Below are positions 16,806 through 24,869 of a DNA stretch of 64,000 bases, piece by piece. This DNA comes from Flavonifractor sp. An112 (GTDB lineage: Bacteria; Bacillota; Clostridia; Oscillospirales; Oscillospiraceae): NCBI RefSeq assembly GCF_002161085.1, contig NZ_NFLU01000009.1, positions 82,273-146,272 of the forward strand. Reading direction: 5' to 3'. Made by a program: the position numbers and the translations under genes. Each line of letters begins with the position of its first letter. The first letter of the stretch is position 1. The notes beneath the pieces were generated by a model that saw only the letters and a program-made list of their open reading frames with translations, was not told the DNA's origin and made no database searches.

Positions 16806-17275
16806 CGCATAGGATGTAATAGACATAGCCAGACAGCGCACGGAGACGACGGGGCTAGTACAGGAGGAGACCCATAATTCCTGACGAATCCCCCGCAGCG
16901 GGCTGGCTGCATACAGACTCTTTCCGGTGCATCCGGAAACGGGGGTTTAGGCGATCACGGCCCTCGATATCAACAAGCGCGATTAGGTCTGGCGGAGCCG
17001 CTGCAATAAATCCGCTCGGGGGAATGTGTGGGAAAGATGATCCAAGAACTCCCGTCAACCGGGTGTGCCTGTCCGGGAATAGAAATTAGGCAGGAGGGTT
17101 TCTCGCCGGCGGTGAGCCGGGGGAGCTTGCTCAAGGATGGTCGCCGAGGAGCGAGAATACGGCGGAGAGCAGGCTGGTCGATCATCGCTGACAAGATCAA
17201 ATGAGGTCTTGGACTCCCCTGAGCAGCGCAAAAGAGTCGTATTATACTCTTTTCGCGATGCTCAGGGGGTGTTGC
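16806..17275 (+). ncRNA. Large structured RNA candidate, copy 1
   Basis: About 460 nt, GC-rich island in AT-rich DNA, dense in short complementary segments and almost identical to 20,066-20,531. Helices seen include CAGGA/TCCTG near 16,861, GCAGC/GCTGC near 16,895, TTTCCGG/CCGGAAA (16,921-16,939), GGCGG/CCGCT near 16,991, CCGGC/GCCGG near 17,105, GAGC-TT-GCTC, and a 54-nt terminal hairpin at 17,216-17,269 (CCCCTGAGC...GCTCAGGGG with AAAAGAGT/ACTCTTTT). Copy 2 changes TTTCCGG/CCGGAAA to TCTCCGG/CCGGAGA, a compensatory pair change. Family unknown; it is drawn on + because the long terminal hairpin then sits at its 3' end. Confidence 0.65.
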
Positions 17276-17521
17276 ATTCTTTTCAAGATAAGCTCATGCC
17301 TTCCAGCCTTATCTCGACAGCCAAGGCTCATGATTCTTTGACACAAAAGAAATGCGCAGTGAGTGTGGTCCATTTGCCAGGTGCAGGTGTGGCAGCGCCT
17401 TTGGCTCATGGCCTCCCAGGGCAGGTACAGGGTGGTCAAGACGCTTGACTCAAGGGCTTGCCTCCAGTGGTCTGCCAGGCAGTCTTTCAACATCTGACTG
17501 ATTTCCCCCTGCAGCACAGGA

Positions 17522-17850
17522 CGCAGTCAGTAATCCGTTCCGGTTTCACAGAGCCAATATCAACAATACCTACTGGCTTGGACAGGGGTGCTGATTAACT
17601 CATCCACAGATGTATTTAATGGTTTACCTTGCTGAAGCGACAGGATAGACACGATTGCAGTACAGGAGGTAGTCAGTAATCCACTCCGGTTACACAGAGC
17701 CGATATCAACAATCCCCACTGGCTCGGACAGGGGGTGGTGATTAACTCATCCTCAGAAGCGTTCAACAATTTACCTTGCTAAAGCCTTGGGGTGAACACG
17801 ATTGTAGCATAGGACGCAGTCAGTAATCCGCTCCGGCGTTGTGGAGGCTT
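17522..17850. repeat. 147-bp tandem repeats after RNA copy 1
   Basis: Units begin with AGTCAGTAATCC at 17,525, 17,671 and 17,818 (periods 146 and 147). Shared phrases are CACAGAGCC, ATATCAACAAT, GCTCGGACAGGG, GATTAACTCATCC, TTTACCTTGCT and ACACGATTG. Two full copies and the start of a third. Related copies occur at 20,756-20,960. Non-coding; function unknown. Confidence 0.8.
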
Positions 17851-17976
17851 GTGTTATAACTCTTTTTCCGGCTCACCATGCGACTTCATGAACTATCCGG
17901 AATTCCCGGATAGTTGTATTCTCTGTCAGTTCGGCATCCGCATGGAACGGTCTGACACACTTTGTTCTTCTATGAG

Positions 17977-18243
17977 TCACGCCTCCGATATCACGCGATC
18001 CAAATAGGCCGACACTTCATCCAGCGTGTGATCTGTAACCCCATGAAAACGGTCTTCTTCAACAGCCAGGAGTTGTTCCCACAGTTTGAGCATCTTTTCA
18101 CGCCGAGTAAAGTTCTCGATGTCCATGACCACCAGGTCACCTTCACCGTTTTTGGTCAGGTAAACAGGTTTCCCAGTTTCCCTGCAAAGATTTGCAATCT
18201 CATCGTAATCTTGCCTAATAGCTTCAGATGGACGAATGTTCAT
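17977..18243 (-). CDS. Phd/YefM-family antitoxin, without a visible toxin partner
   Basis: 88 aa. It has the YefM/Phd fold start IRPSEAIRQDYDEIANLCRE, the PVYLTKNGEGDLVVMD beta-turn block (about residues 26-41) that binds operator DNA, and a helical C-terminal part. Normally followed by a RelE/YoeB-type toxin gene. Downstream on the minus strand there is only a short tail and a hairpin (ACTATCCGG/CCGGATAGT near 17,892), so it appears orphaned. RhuM debris lies just upstream. Confidence 0.85.
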   Translation of the reverse strand: MNIRPSEAIRQDYDEIANLCRETGKPVYLTKNGEGDLVVMDIENFTRREKMLKLWEQLLAVEEDRFHGVTDHTLDEVSAYLDRVISEA

Positions 18244-18357
18244 ATGGAAGCCCTCTTTTCAATTTGGAGAGATAATTCTTGGCAATGGACACATCATATT
18301 TCTGGATCTTTCCGTCCGGATACTGCTTCAAGAAGGTCAGGTACATCAGCATGAGAG
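18232..18357 (-). pseudogene. Fragment of a RhuM-family protein (copy 1)
   Basis: Minus-strand frame reading LKQYPDGKIQKYDVSIAKNYLSK, which matches the C-terminal IRKSDVTIAKNYL-type block of RhuM/virulence-like proteins. The rest is missing and the frame runs into the start of the antitoxin gene. A sister fragment lies at 21,285-21,378. Confidence 0.55.
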
Positions 18358-18728
18358 TCGGCTCCCTGTTTTGCTTTCCCGCCTGTCATTTGGAGCCACA
18401 CCTGTTCTTTTAACATTGATACCATCATACCACATGAGGGATATTCAGTCCAATCCACATTCGCAGGATTAGCTATTTATCCGCTCAGCGCTCATACATC
18501 GGTTTCCGCCCCGTCCTAGAGCCACCGCCCTCTGATTACCTAGTGTCCGGAAATTGAGGCTGCGTGATCGGCGGATATCGGCAAACTTTGCACCAAACTA
18601 CTATCATAGACCACACTCGAAGACGGTCATTGACAATTGACTAAAAGCGGGGACGGACGGCTCCTTGGATAAATCGCCTGGATATTTCAGCATAATCATG
18701 CTAAAATTCTCGCAAGGAGGTTGATATT

Positions 18729-18998
18729 ATGAATATGGTTAGACCTGTTTCTGATTTGACAAATAACTTTGTAGACATATCAAAGACAGTTCATGAAACA
18801 GCTCAACCTGTTTTCTTGACGAAAAACGGATATATTGATATGGTGGTTTTGAGCATGGAGGCATTCGAAAACTTGCAGTTCGGAGGTGAAGTATATTTCA
18901 AGTTACAGGAGGCTGAGAAAGAAACTGAGTTGACAGAGCAACGCTATTCCTCCAAGGATGCGCTGAAGGCGATGAAAGACACCATTGGAGGGGAATAG
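18729..18998 (+). CDS. Phd/YefM-family antitoxin with a truncated partner
   Basis: 89 aa with RBS AAGGAGG 10 bases before ATG 18729. N-terminal VRPVSDLTNNFVDISKTVHE and PVFLTKNGYIDMVVLS show the Phd/YefM fold; the C-terminal helix (EKETELTEQRYSSKDALKAMKD) would clamp a RelE/ParE toxin. A toxin gene seems to start directly after the stop (TTGTATAGTTTAGG, 19,000) but is cut after a few codons by IS256-type transposase debris, so the pair is broken. Confidence 0.85.
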   Translation: MNMVRPVSDLTNNFVDISKTVHETAQPVFLTKNGYIDMVVLSMEAFENLQFGGEVYFKLQEAEKETELTEQRYSSKDALKAMKDTIGGE

Positions 18999-19086
18999 GT
19001 TGTATAGTTTAGGTATTTGCTTGCTACCCGAAAAGATGTGCTTAAAACCCTACGACTTATCAGTAGGATACTGCAAAACTCGGACG

Positions 19087-19336
19087 CAGCGAATCTTCAA
19101 TGTGGACATACGCTTTCTCATTTAGCCCACTGATGGTGGAGGGAGAGACCTTGCTGCCCCACAGGGCCTCGGTGATGTCCTCTACACGCCGGACTGATAC
19201 ACCTGCCAGGTACATTTTAAGAGTCTCTTCCACACTACTCTCCCGGCGGCGATACCGTTCAATGATGGCAGTTTCAAAGGAGATTCCCTTGAGCTTAGGT
19301 ACCTTGAGAGTGACATCCCCAGAAGTGGTGGTGAGG
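19087..19336 (-). pseudogene. IS256 (mutator)-type transposase fragment
   Basis: Minus-strand frame contains LKVPKLKG, AIIERYRRRESSVEE, MYLAGVSVRRVEDITEALWG and VSPSTISGLNEKAY, blocks from the N-terminal/central part of IS256-family transposases. Only about 80 of roughly 400 residues remain and no ends of the IS were found. It interrupts the toxin gene downstream of the 18,729 antitoxin. Confidence 0.8.
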
Positions 19337-19348
19337 TTAATGAAAAAT

Positions 19349-19378
19349 ATCGGGCTCGATCGCTTGATCGGGCCCGAT
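19349..19378. terminator. Duplicate of the 16,219 hairpin (copy 2)
   Basis: Same stem ATCGGGC-CGATC / GATCG-GCCCGAT as copy 1 with a T-rich tail (GTTTTGTCC). It now lies between the IS256 remnant and the leftward 19,422 gene and would terminate the latter on the minus strand. Confidence 0.7.
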
Positions 19379-19421
19379 GTTTTGTCCTGTTACCGTGATT
19401 ATTTTTACATGATTGGGGGAA

Positions 19422-19613
19422 TTATGCTTGTTCTGTTTGTGCCTCTTGGTCCGCTTTTAGATAAGCAATAGCTTTTTCTGTGTCATAGATACACCAATGG
19501 CAAAACTGGTTGATCAAATCTCCGATGCTAATACCCATGGGCTTGATCAGATCTTCGACTTGAGCCATTAACTCACTATCGATTGTAATTGTGATAATTT
19601 CTGTCTTACCCAT
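19422..19613 (-). CDS. RelB/DinJ-like antitoxin candidate
   Basis: 63 aa, MGKTEIITITIDSELMAQVEDLIKPMGISIGDLINQF, the ribbon-helix-helix start typical of RelB/DinJ antitoxins (K--TIT-RIDSEL------L-PLGISI-DAI--F). No toxin gene follows on the minus strand; the next element is the 19,349 hairpin. RBS is weak. Likely an orphan. Confidence 0.6.
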   Translation of the reverse strand: MGKTEIITITIDSELMAQVEDLIKPMGISIGDLINQFCHWCIYDTEKAIAYLKADQEAQTEQA

Positions 19614-19619
19614 ATCAAT

Positions 19620-20065
19620 TGGCTCCTATGCAAACTTTTTGATGCACTTACAATCTACGCGATTGTTAGCAGCCTGCAAGATGTCCTTGCAGACTTTGTC
19701 CAGATGCTGGGGTAATTTCTCGGCTTCTTTGTTTATGATCCTTATATTTACTATCTTATCAGAGAGTTTTGTGTCCTGCAACTTTTTTATTCTACGGTTA
19801 CATTCTTTTGCACAAAGAAAAATGCATTAAAATGTTTAAATAATCTCTAAATTAGAATATTATAAAACTATTTTTCCGAAAAACAGTTGGCTGTCGTATG
19901 AAATAATGAACACTGGATTTGTGCCGCACAAAAAATTTTTAGGAATTTTAGTTCTTATATTATTTCAAAAATGTCTAATAAAAATATATTCTGCAACTTT
20001 TATTGAAGAAAATTGTCCCTTGTTATATAAAACAATCAAAAAGTGGAAATACAAAAAAAGAAAAC
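19620..20065. other. Gene-free stretch with duplicated AT-rich segment
   Basis: No convincing gene. It holds one outer box of the two-box repeat family (TCTTTTGCACAAAGAAAAA, 19,803-19,821) without its TTTGGCTC partner. It also holds the second copy of the AT-rich segment seen at 16,580-16,770. Relative to copy 1, the part between the boxes appears deleted. Confidence 0.6.
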
Positions 20066-20531
20066 CGCATAAGATGTAATAGACATAGCCAGACAGCGCA
20101 CGGAGATGAGGGGCTAGTACAGGAGGAGACCCATAATTCCTGACGAATCCCCAGCAGCGGGCTGGCTGCATACAGCTCTCTCCGGTTCATCCGGAGACGG
20201 GGGTTTAGGCGATCACGGCCCTCGATATCAACAAGCGCGATCAGGTCTGGCGGAGCCGCCGCAATGCGTCCGCTCGGGGGAATGTGTGGGAAAGATGATC
20301 CAAGAACTCCCGTCAACCGGGTGTGCCTGTCCGGGATTATAGAAATTAGGCAGGAGGGTTTCTCGCCGGCGATGAGCCGGGGGAGCTTGCTCAAGGATGG
20401 TCGCCGAGGAGCGAGAATACGGCGGAGAGCAGGCTGGTCGATCATCGCTGACAAGATCAAATGAGGTCTTGGACTCCCCTGAGCAGCGCAAAAGAGTCGT
20501 ATTATACTCTTTTCGCGATGCTCAGGGGGTG
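20066..20531 (+). ncRNA. Large structured RNA candidate, copy 2
   Basis: About 95% identical to 16,806-17,275. Differences fall mainly in loops or keep pairing: TCTCCGG/CCGGAGA at 20,179-20,197 against TTTCCGG/CCGGAAA, and GGCGG/CCGCC against a G-U pair in copy 1. The terminal 54-nt hairpin (20,476-20,529) is fully conserved. A 184-codon frame on the opposite strand is an artefact of this GC-rich block. No protein gene is attached that would name an RNA family. Confidence 0.65.
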
Positions 20532-20755
20532 TTGCATTCTTTTCACGACAGCCAAGGATCTCATGATTCTTTGACACAAAAGGAATGTGCTGAACGGTCG
20601 GTCCATTTGCCAGGTGCAGATGTGGCAGCGTCTTTGGCTCATGGCCTCCCAGGGCAGGTACAGGGTGGTCAGGACGCTTGGCTCAAGGGCTTGCTTCCAG
20701 TGGTCTGCCAAACAGTCTTTCAACAGCTGACTGCCTTCACAAAAGCGCAGAACGC

Positions 20756-20960
20756 AGTCAGTGATCCACTCCGGTTGCACATAGCCAGTATCAACAATCC
20801 CTACCCGATCGGACAGGGTTGCTGATTAACTCATCCACAGATACATTTAATGGCTTACCTTGATAAAGTTGCAGGGTGAACACGATTGCAGTACAGGACG
20901 CAGTCAGTGATTCCCTCCGGTTGTACAAACCGGTGTTAGCAATCCTCAGCAGCTCAGATA
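20756..20960. repeat. 147-bp-type repeats after RNA copy 2
   Basis: One full unit starting CGCAGTCAGTGATCC at 20,756 and a partial, diverged unit at about 20,901. Same phrases as the 17,522 array (ATCAACAAT, GATTAACTCATCC, ACACGATTGCAGTAC). With copy 1 it shows that the RNA plus this repeat form one duplicated unit. Confidence 0.75.
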
Positions 20961-21284
20961 GAGATTTTTCAAATAATTCATACAAGAAACTCTTAAATCT
21001 ATGGCATATAATCCTATTTTTTATTGGAAGCACACAAAAATGAGTAGAGTGTCGATGCTAGAAGAACGCATTAACGGGCGAGAAGTGATGGCCTATGTCC
21101 AGGGTAAGTACTCATACCATAGCACATCCAAACTGACACGCACGATTAAGGCGCTGGGCTTGGACCCCGAGGAAGAGGACAAGACCTGGGCTGTAGTTGT
21201 TGGTGGCCGAGCTGGAGCGGCCTGGAGCGCTGGCTACAAGATGGCTATTGTGCGACTTTGATGGTAACAATGTGTCCAGCGCCT

Positions 21285-21378
21285 GCAGTCCCTCTTTGGA
21301 GAGATAATTCTTGGCGATGGACACTTCATACTTCTGAATCTTCCCATCCGGATACTGCTCCCAGGAGGTCAGCCTCAT
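21285..21378 (-). pseudogene. Fragment of a RhuM-family protein (copy 2)
   Basis: Minus-strand frame TSWEQYPDGKIQKYEVSIAKNYLSKEGLQALD (residues split across the frame) corresponds to the C-terminal region of RhuM-like proteins. The following sequence no longer matches, and no N-terminal part is present. Parallel to the fragment at 18,232, so the duplication spans RNA, repeats and this debris. Confidence 0.55.
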
Positions 21379-21508
21379 GTGCGGCTTTTCTGCTGAAACA
21401 TTGGGTCTTTAGTCTCCCTAATAGAGGCTGCCTCCTTTCCTGGTTTTCTTATCTATATAATATGCGGTTGCAAAAACTGAAATTTTAGTTGTTCGGTGCG
21501 CTTTATAC

Positions 21509-21559
21509 CACCGGAAGAAAAGAGAGCGTCGCAGCTTCAAAACTGCAGCGCTCTCTTTG
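21509..21559. terminator. Orphan hairpin
   Basis: AGAGAGCG ... CGCTCTCT stem followed by TTTGTTG. A second terminator-like hairpin is at 21,643-21,671 (AAGCCCC...GGGGCTTTTTT). Neither follows an intact gene; 21,380-22,270 otherwise shows no supportable coding region. Confidence 0.55.
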
Positions 21560-22272
21560 TTGATCATGTAGTTTGCGCAGACTGTAGGTGGATATGGAGA
21601 TTATAACCCCAGCTGGCAATGTCCAGGTGTGTTAAACGAAGAAAGCCCCCTACCGTATGGTGGGGCTTTTTTAGCAATTGTAATATGCATCTAATATATT
21701 TTCAATTTTGGCAATATGCGTCTTATATCTATCTAATATTTAACTAATAGTTGACTAATAAGCAAGCAATATGTGAAATATGCAGATAATATGTAGATAA
21801 TAGGCAAAATGCCTCTGGTGTATCTAAGAGCAGCGGATGGGGGCTTGGGCAGGTCTGCTGCAGCAGGCGGCTGATAGCTGCACAGACCTGGAGGGGTGAC
21901 GATAAAATTGGCCAATCTATAGGTGATCCAGCAGGAACACTTATGCCGGCCCCGGGACAGAAGACAGCAGAATGTAACTGAGAATTGTGTTTGAAACAAC
22001 AATGAGAGTTTTACACCCGGTTCTATTTTCGCCGAACACCCCTACCTCCCTGGCAATCTTGGTTTTTGCTTTGCCATCCGTACTAAAATGGTATCCGCAC
22101 CGGCGTAATCCCGGCGTAAAACAGTATGGAGTCATGAGCTAAAACGCAAAAAACCGTGGTATCTGCGGCTATATTACTAATATAATTTGCACTATTTCTT
22201 GTTCGGGTTTAGAAAGCACAGGGATTGGATGTATTGCGGCAACGGGACAGTCACATCACTCAGACAGCACGA

Positions 22273-22593
22273 CTACACAGTTTTCTTTGACGCTCGCTGC
22301 TGGATTTTTAACTGAATATCCTGTAATTTTTTCTGTAGGATATCATCTTTAGCAACTAAAAGTAAGTCAGCAGTCATATCGTTGAGCGCATGTAATACAT
22401 TGGCATAGGCCCCAATCGACACGGAGGGAGAGCCATTTTCAATTTTGGCCAGAGTCTGCCGACTGATTTTTGCACGATCCGCAGCGAGTTGGCAAGATAT
22501 CCCTCTGCGGAGCCGAGCAAGACGAATCTGTGCACCCATCTGAGCCAGTATCTTACGGGTAGATGGGGTAACGATAATTGATTTTTTGCTCAC
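22273..22593 (-). CDS. XRE-family helix-turn-helix regulator
   Basis: 106 aa DNA-binding protein. The helix-turn-helix spans roughly residues 23-77: GAQIRLARLRRGISCQLAADRAKISRQTLAKIENGSPSVSIGAYA contains the classical recognition region. A basic helical C-terminus follows (DILQKKLQDIQLKIQQRASKK). HipB-like proteins look similar, but no hipA follows. A leftward gene with RBS GGAGG. It sits in a segment bracketed by two-box repeats (20,569 and 22,746) and might regulate neighbouring cargo. Confidence 0.85.
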   Translation of the reverse strand: MSKKSIIVTPSTRKILAQMGAQIRLARLRRGISCQLAADRAKISRQTLAKIENGSPSVSIGAYANVLHALNDMTADLLLVAKDDILQKKLQDIQLKIQQRASKKTV

Positions 22594-22939
22594 GACTACC
22601 GCCTCCTGTTATAATGTTTTAGATAACAAAGAGTGTTGCATTCTTTGTTGTGTCTTTAAATTTGTAGGATACAACGAGCCAAAGATATTGCTGCGCCATA
22701 TCGGCAAGATAATATAAATCTTCGCTAAACTCTTTTTGTGAAAAAGAAACGGGTGGGGACTTTCACACAAAAGAATTTTTGGGGAAGGAATGCTTGCTAG
22801 TAAGCTCGACTGCCGTATCTTTGGCTCATTATATTCTGAGGGTGTCTTTAATCGGATGTATGCCCAATCCCCAAAGAAGGATATGCCGCAAAACCAATTA
22901 TTTTACGACATATCCTTCACTTAGTGCCATGGTCGCTGG

Positions 22940-24787
22940 TTACAGCCCAAAGATGAACCGAAGTATTCTTTCGCTGGCCCTATCCGTTGCGGCTGCAATA
23001 TCGGATTTCTTCCAATATGGTTTGTTTTTATCCTGGTACTGGGAGACCAATGCGCGTGCAAGTGGATATTTGCTATCAATATAGCCTGTTTTATTTTCAA
23101 GTTTAGTTGAGACCTTTGTGCGGAACCATTCATTTCCGATTGCTCTATTGATTTTTTCTTCTAAAAGTATTTTGTTGCCTAACTTATTTACAAGCCCGGC
23201 AAATTCAGCTTCGTTCTCAATCTCAGCATCAGCTCTGATCTCCTGAAGATTATTCCCGCTGTGAGGCATGATATGTTCAATATCACATTTTGCTCCAAGT
23301 GTAAAATCAGCTTTTGTTTCTTTTGAAAACAGGTATTCGTTTAGATATACAAGTGCATTTCCGTCATAATCATGTAGTGCTGCGTCTATTACATTGCTGT
23401 CCCAATTAGCACTAATATGTTCACAGAAATCGGCTTCAATTTCATCTTCTGAAATCGTTTTGTCTGAGAGCTTAGTCTCTTCTTTAAACAAGAATGTTTT
23501 GAAATATTTACTTGAGTACCCCGCATCGCCAAGTTCAAGAAGCGAAAATAAGCGAATCAGGCAATTAACAATGGGCTCTACATTTTCCGCTGAGATATCT
23601 TCCTCATTGAACCTATAAAAATAGCTGGCCAAAAATAATTTTGAGTTTTCGTTAAATTTTAATAATACCTTTACCTGAGTGTAGTCTGAAACCTGTTTCC
23701 ATATCTTGCTTAATTTAATCATATCCGCACACATTTTAATCGGATCAGAAACCGGAACCTTGTTAATTTCGGTAAAGTACCTCCTTAACCCGGGGGTAGT
23801 GACATTGATTGCTCCCGTATCACTAATAGTTTCGTGATTAACGGTACGAATATAATACATATATTGCATCAAAATAGAGTTAATATCTGCAATACCGATT
23901 ATTTCCAATTCATTTATAATGTCACCCAGTTGCCTCCACGAATCTGCAAATTCTTTCTCTCTTCCAATTCTCTCTGCTGCTGCATACAGTTTAGCGGAGA
24001 TGATATCCGAATCATAAAGAGGTAGCCCATCAGAATTGAGAGAGTTAAACATTGTAATGGCTTGCTCAACCTGCCAACTCTTAATTTCAATGACTTCACA
24101 ATTGTCAGTGATTGCTTTTGCAATATTGTTCAGTTGGGAATCTGATAGTTCGCTGATTTTGTTGTAGAAAAATTTGAAATTTCTAAAGAAGTTGGTATAC
24201 CGGTTGTCTTTTTGCTTATATTTAATTTTGGTAACTCTTGCTTCTGCTGATTCATAATCTGTCACTTGTAGAATCGTTTCAAGTTCAGTCTTGTATTGTT
24301 CATTTATTGAAAAATTTTGGAGGATAATGGCGCGATGACATATCTCGGCGTCTTTTTCCGAATTAGGGGTGTCCGAAATATCCTCTGTTTCTGCCTTATA
24401 TAAAATACCCATGATTCTTCTTCTGCGCTCTTGCAGTCCACGGCGAAGGCTGGCAGAGTCATCATCATTTGAGGTCCGTTCGATTGCGATATTGGTTCTG
24501 ATCAACAGTGCCTTTAGGAGAAGTAAAAAAGTTGTTGTCCGCTGCTGCCCGTCAATCAGCCCATATTTCGTATCATTATCCTGACAGTTAATAATGATTG
24601 TCCCGAAAAAATATCTGTCCTTGCTTTCGCTTTCGACAAAATCATTGATGTCTTGCCACAGCTTATCACAATTCTCAATTCCCCATGAGTAGGCGCGTTG
24701 ATATTCCGGTATGGTAAATACGGTATCCTCATCAAGTTTTAGGTAATCACCAATTTTCTTTAGCTTGGGTTCTATATTCTTAGCCAT
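22940..24787 (-). CDS. DUF262/DUF1524 (GmrSD-type) nuclease-like protein
   Basis: 615 aa. The N-terminal DUF262 half has the ParB/Srx-fold hallmarks IPEYQRAYSW (about residue 25) and LIDGQQRTTTF (about residue 77), which bind and hydrolyse nucleotide. The C-terminal DUF1524 half has an HNH-type nuclease motif CDIEHIMPHSGNN (about residue 509) and NKLGNKILLEEKIN. This is the GmrSD/BrxU architecture of enzymes that restrict modified phage DNA. Last gene of the leftward defence cluster, 83 bases after res. AT-rich compared with res, so probably acquired separately. Confidence 0.88.
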   Translation of the reverse strand: MAKNIEPKLKKIGDYLKLDEDTVFTIPEYQRAYSWGIENCDKLWQDINDFVESESKDRYFFGTIIINCQDNDTKYGLIDGQQRTTTFLLLLKALLIRTNIAIERTSNDDDSASLRRGLQERRRRIMGILYKAETEDISDTPNSEKDAEICHRAIILQNFSINEQYKTELETILQVTDYESAEARVTKIKYKQKDNRYTNFFRNFKFFYNKISELSDSQLNNIAKAITDNCEVIEIKSWQVEQAITMFNSLNSDGLPLYDSDIISAKLYAAAERIGREKEFADSWRQLGDIINELEIIGIADINSILMQYMYYIRTVNHETISDTGAINVTTPGLRRYFTEINKVPVSDPIKMCADMIKLSKIWKQVSDYTQVKVLLKFNENSKLFLASYFYRFNEEDISAENVEPIVNCLIRLFSLLELGDAGYSSKYFKTFLFKEETKLSDKTISEDEIEADFCEHISANWDSNVIDAALHDYDGNALVYLNEYLFSKETKADFTLGAKCDIEHIMPHSGNNLQEIRADAEIENEAEFAGLVNKLGNKILLEEKINRAIGNEWFRTKVSTKLENKTGYIDSKYPLARALVSQYQDKNKPYWKKSDIAAATDRASERILRFIFGL

Positions 24788-24869
24788 CTTAAATCCTCCA
24801 ATACGATGTTGGTGGTAAAGATTACATTCAATGGTTATTACAGCGGATAGCCTTCCGGTTTCACAAATA

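Noticed and set aside
16806..17275. Group II or group I intron
   Set aside because: No recognisable domain V, no GTGYG-type 5' end, no intron-encoded protein, and no interrupted gene at either copy.
17522..17850. CRISPR array
   Set aside because: The units are about 147 bp with diverged repeats and no short spacers; no cas genes.
16806..20531. Idea that the RNA plus tnsABC/tniQ is an RNA-guided (CAST-like) transposon
   Set aside because: No cas gene and no CRISPR array were seen, and the RNA lies among two-box repeats and debris away from the tns operon. Nothing links the two beyond being in the same island.
20023..20577. 184-codon frame on the minus strand, and similar shorter frames at 16,855-17,200
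   Set aside because: It lies antisense over the structured RNA copy 2; the matching frame in copy 1 is broken, there is no RBS, and the changes between copies keep base pairing rather than codons.
21001..21261. 86-codon plus-strand frame
   Set aside because: No RBS, no recognisable domain, and it overlaps the RhuM remnant region; composition changes midway.
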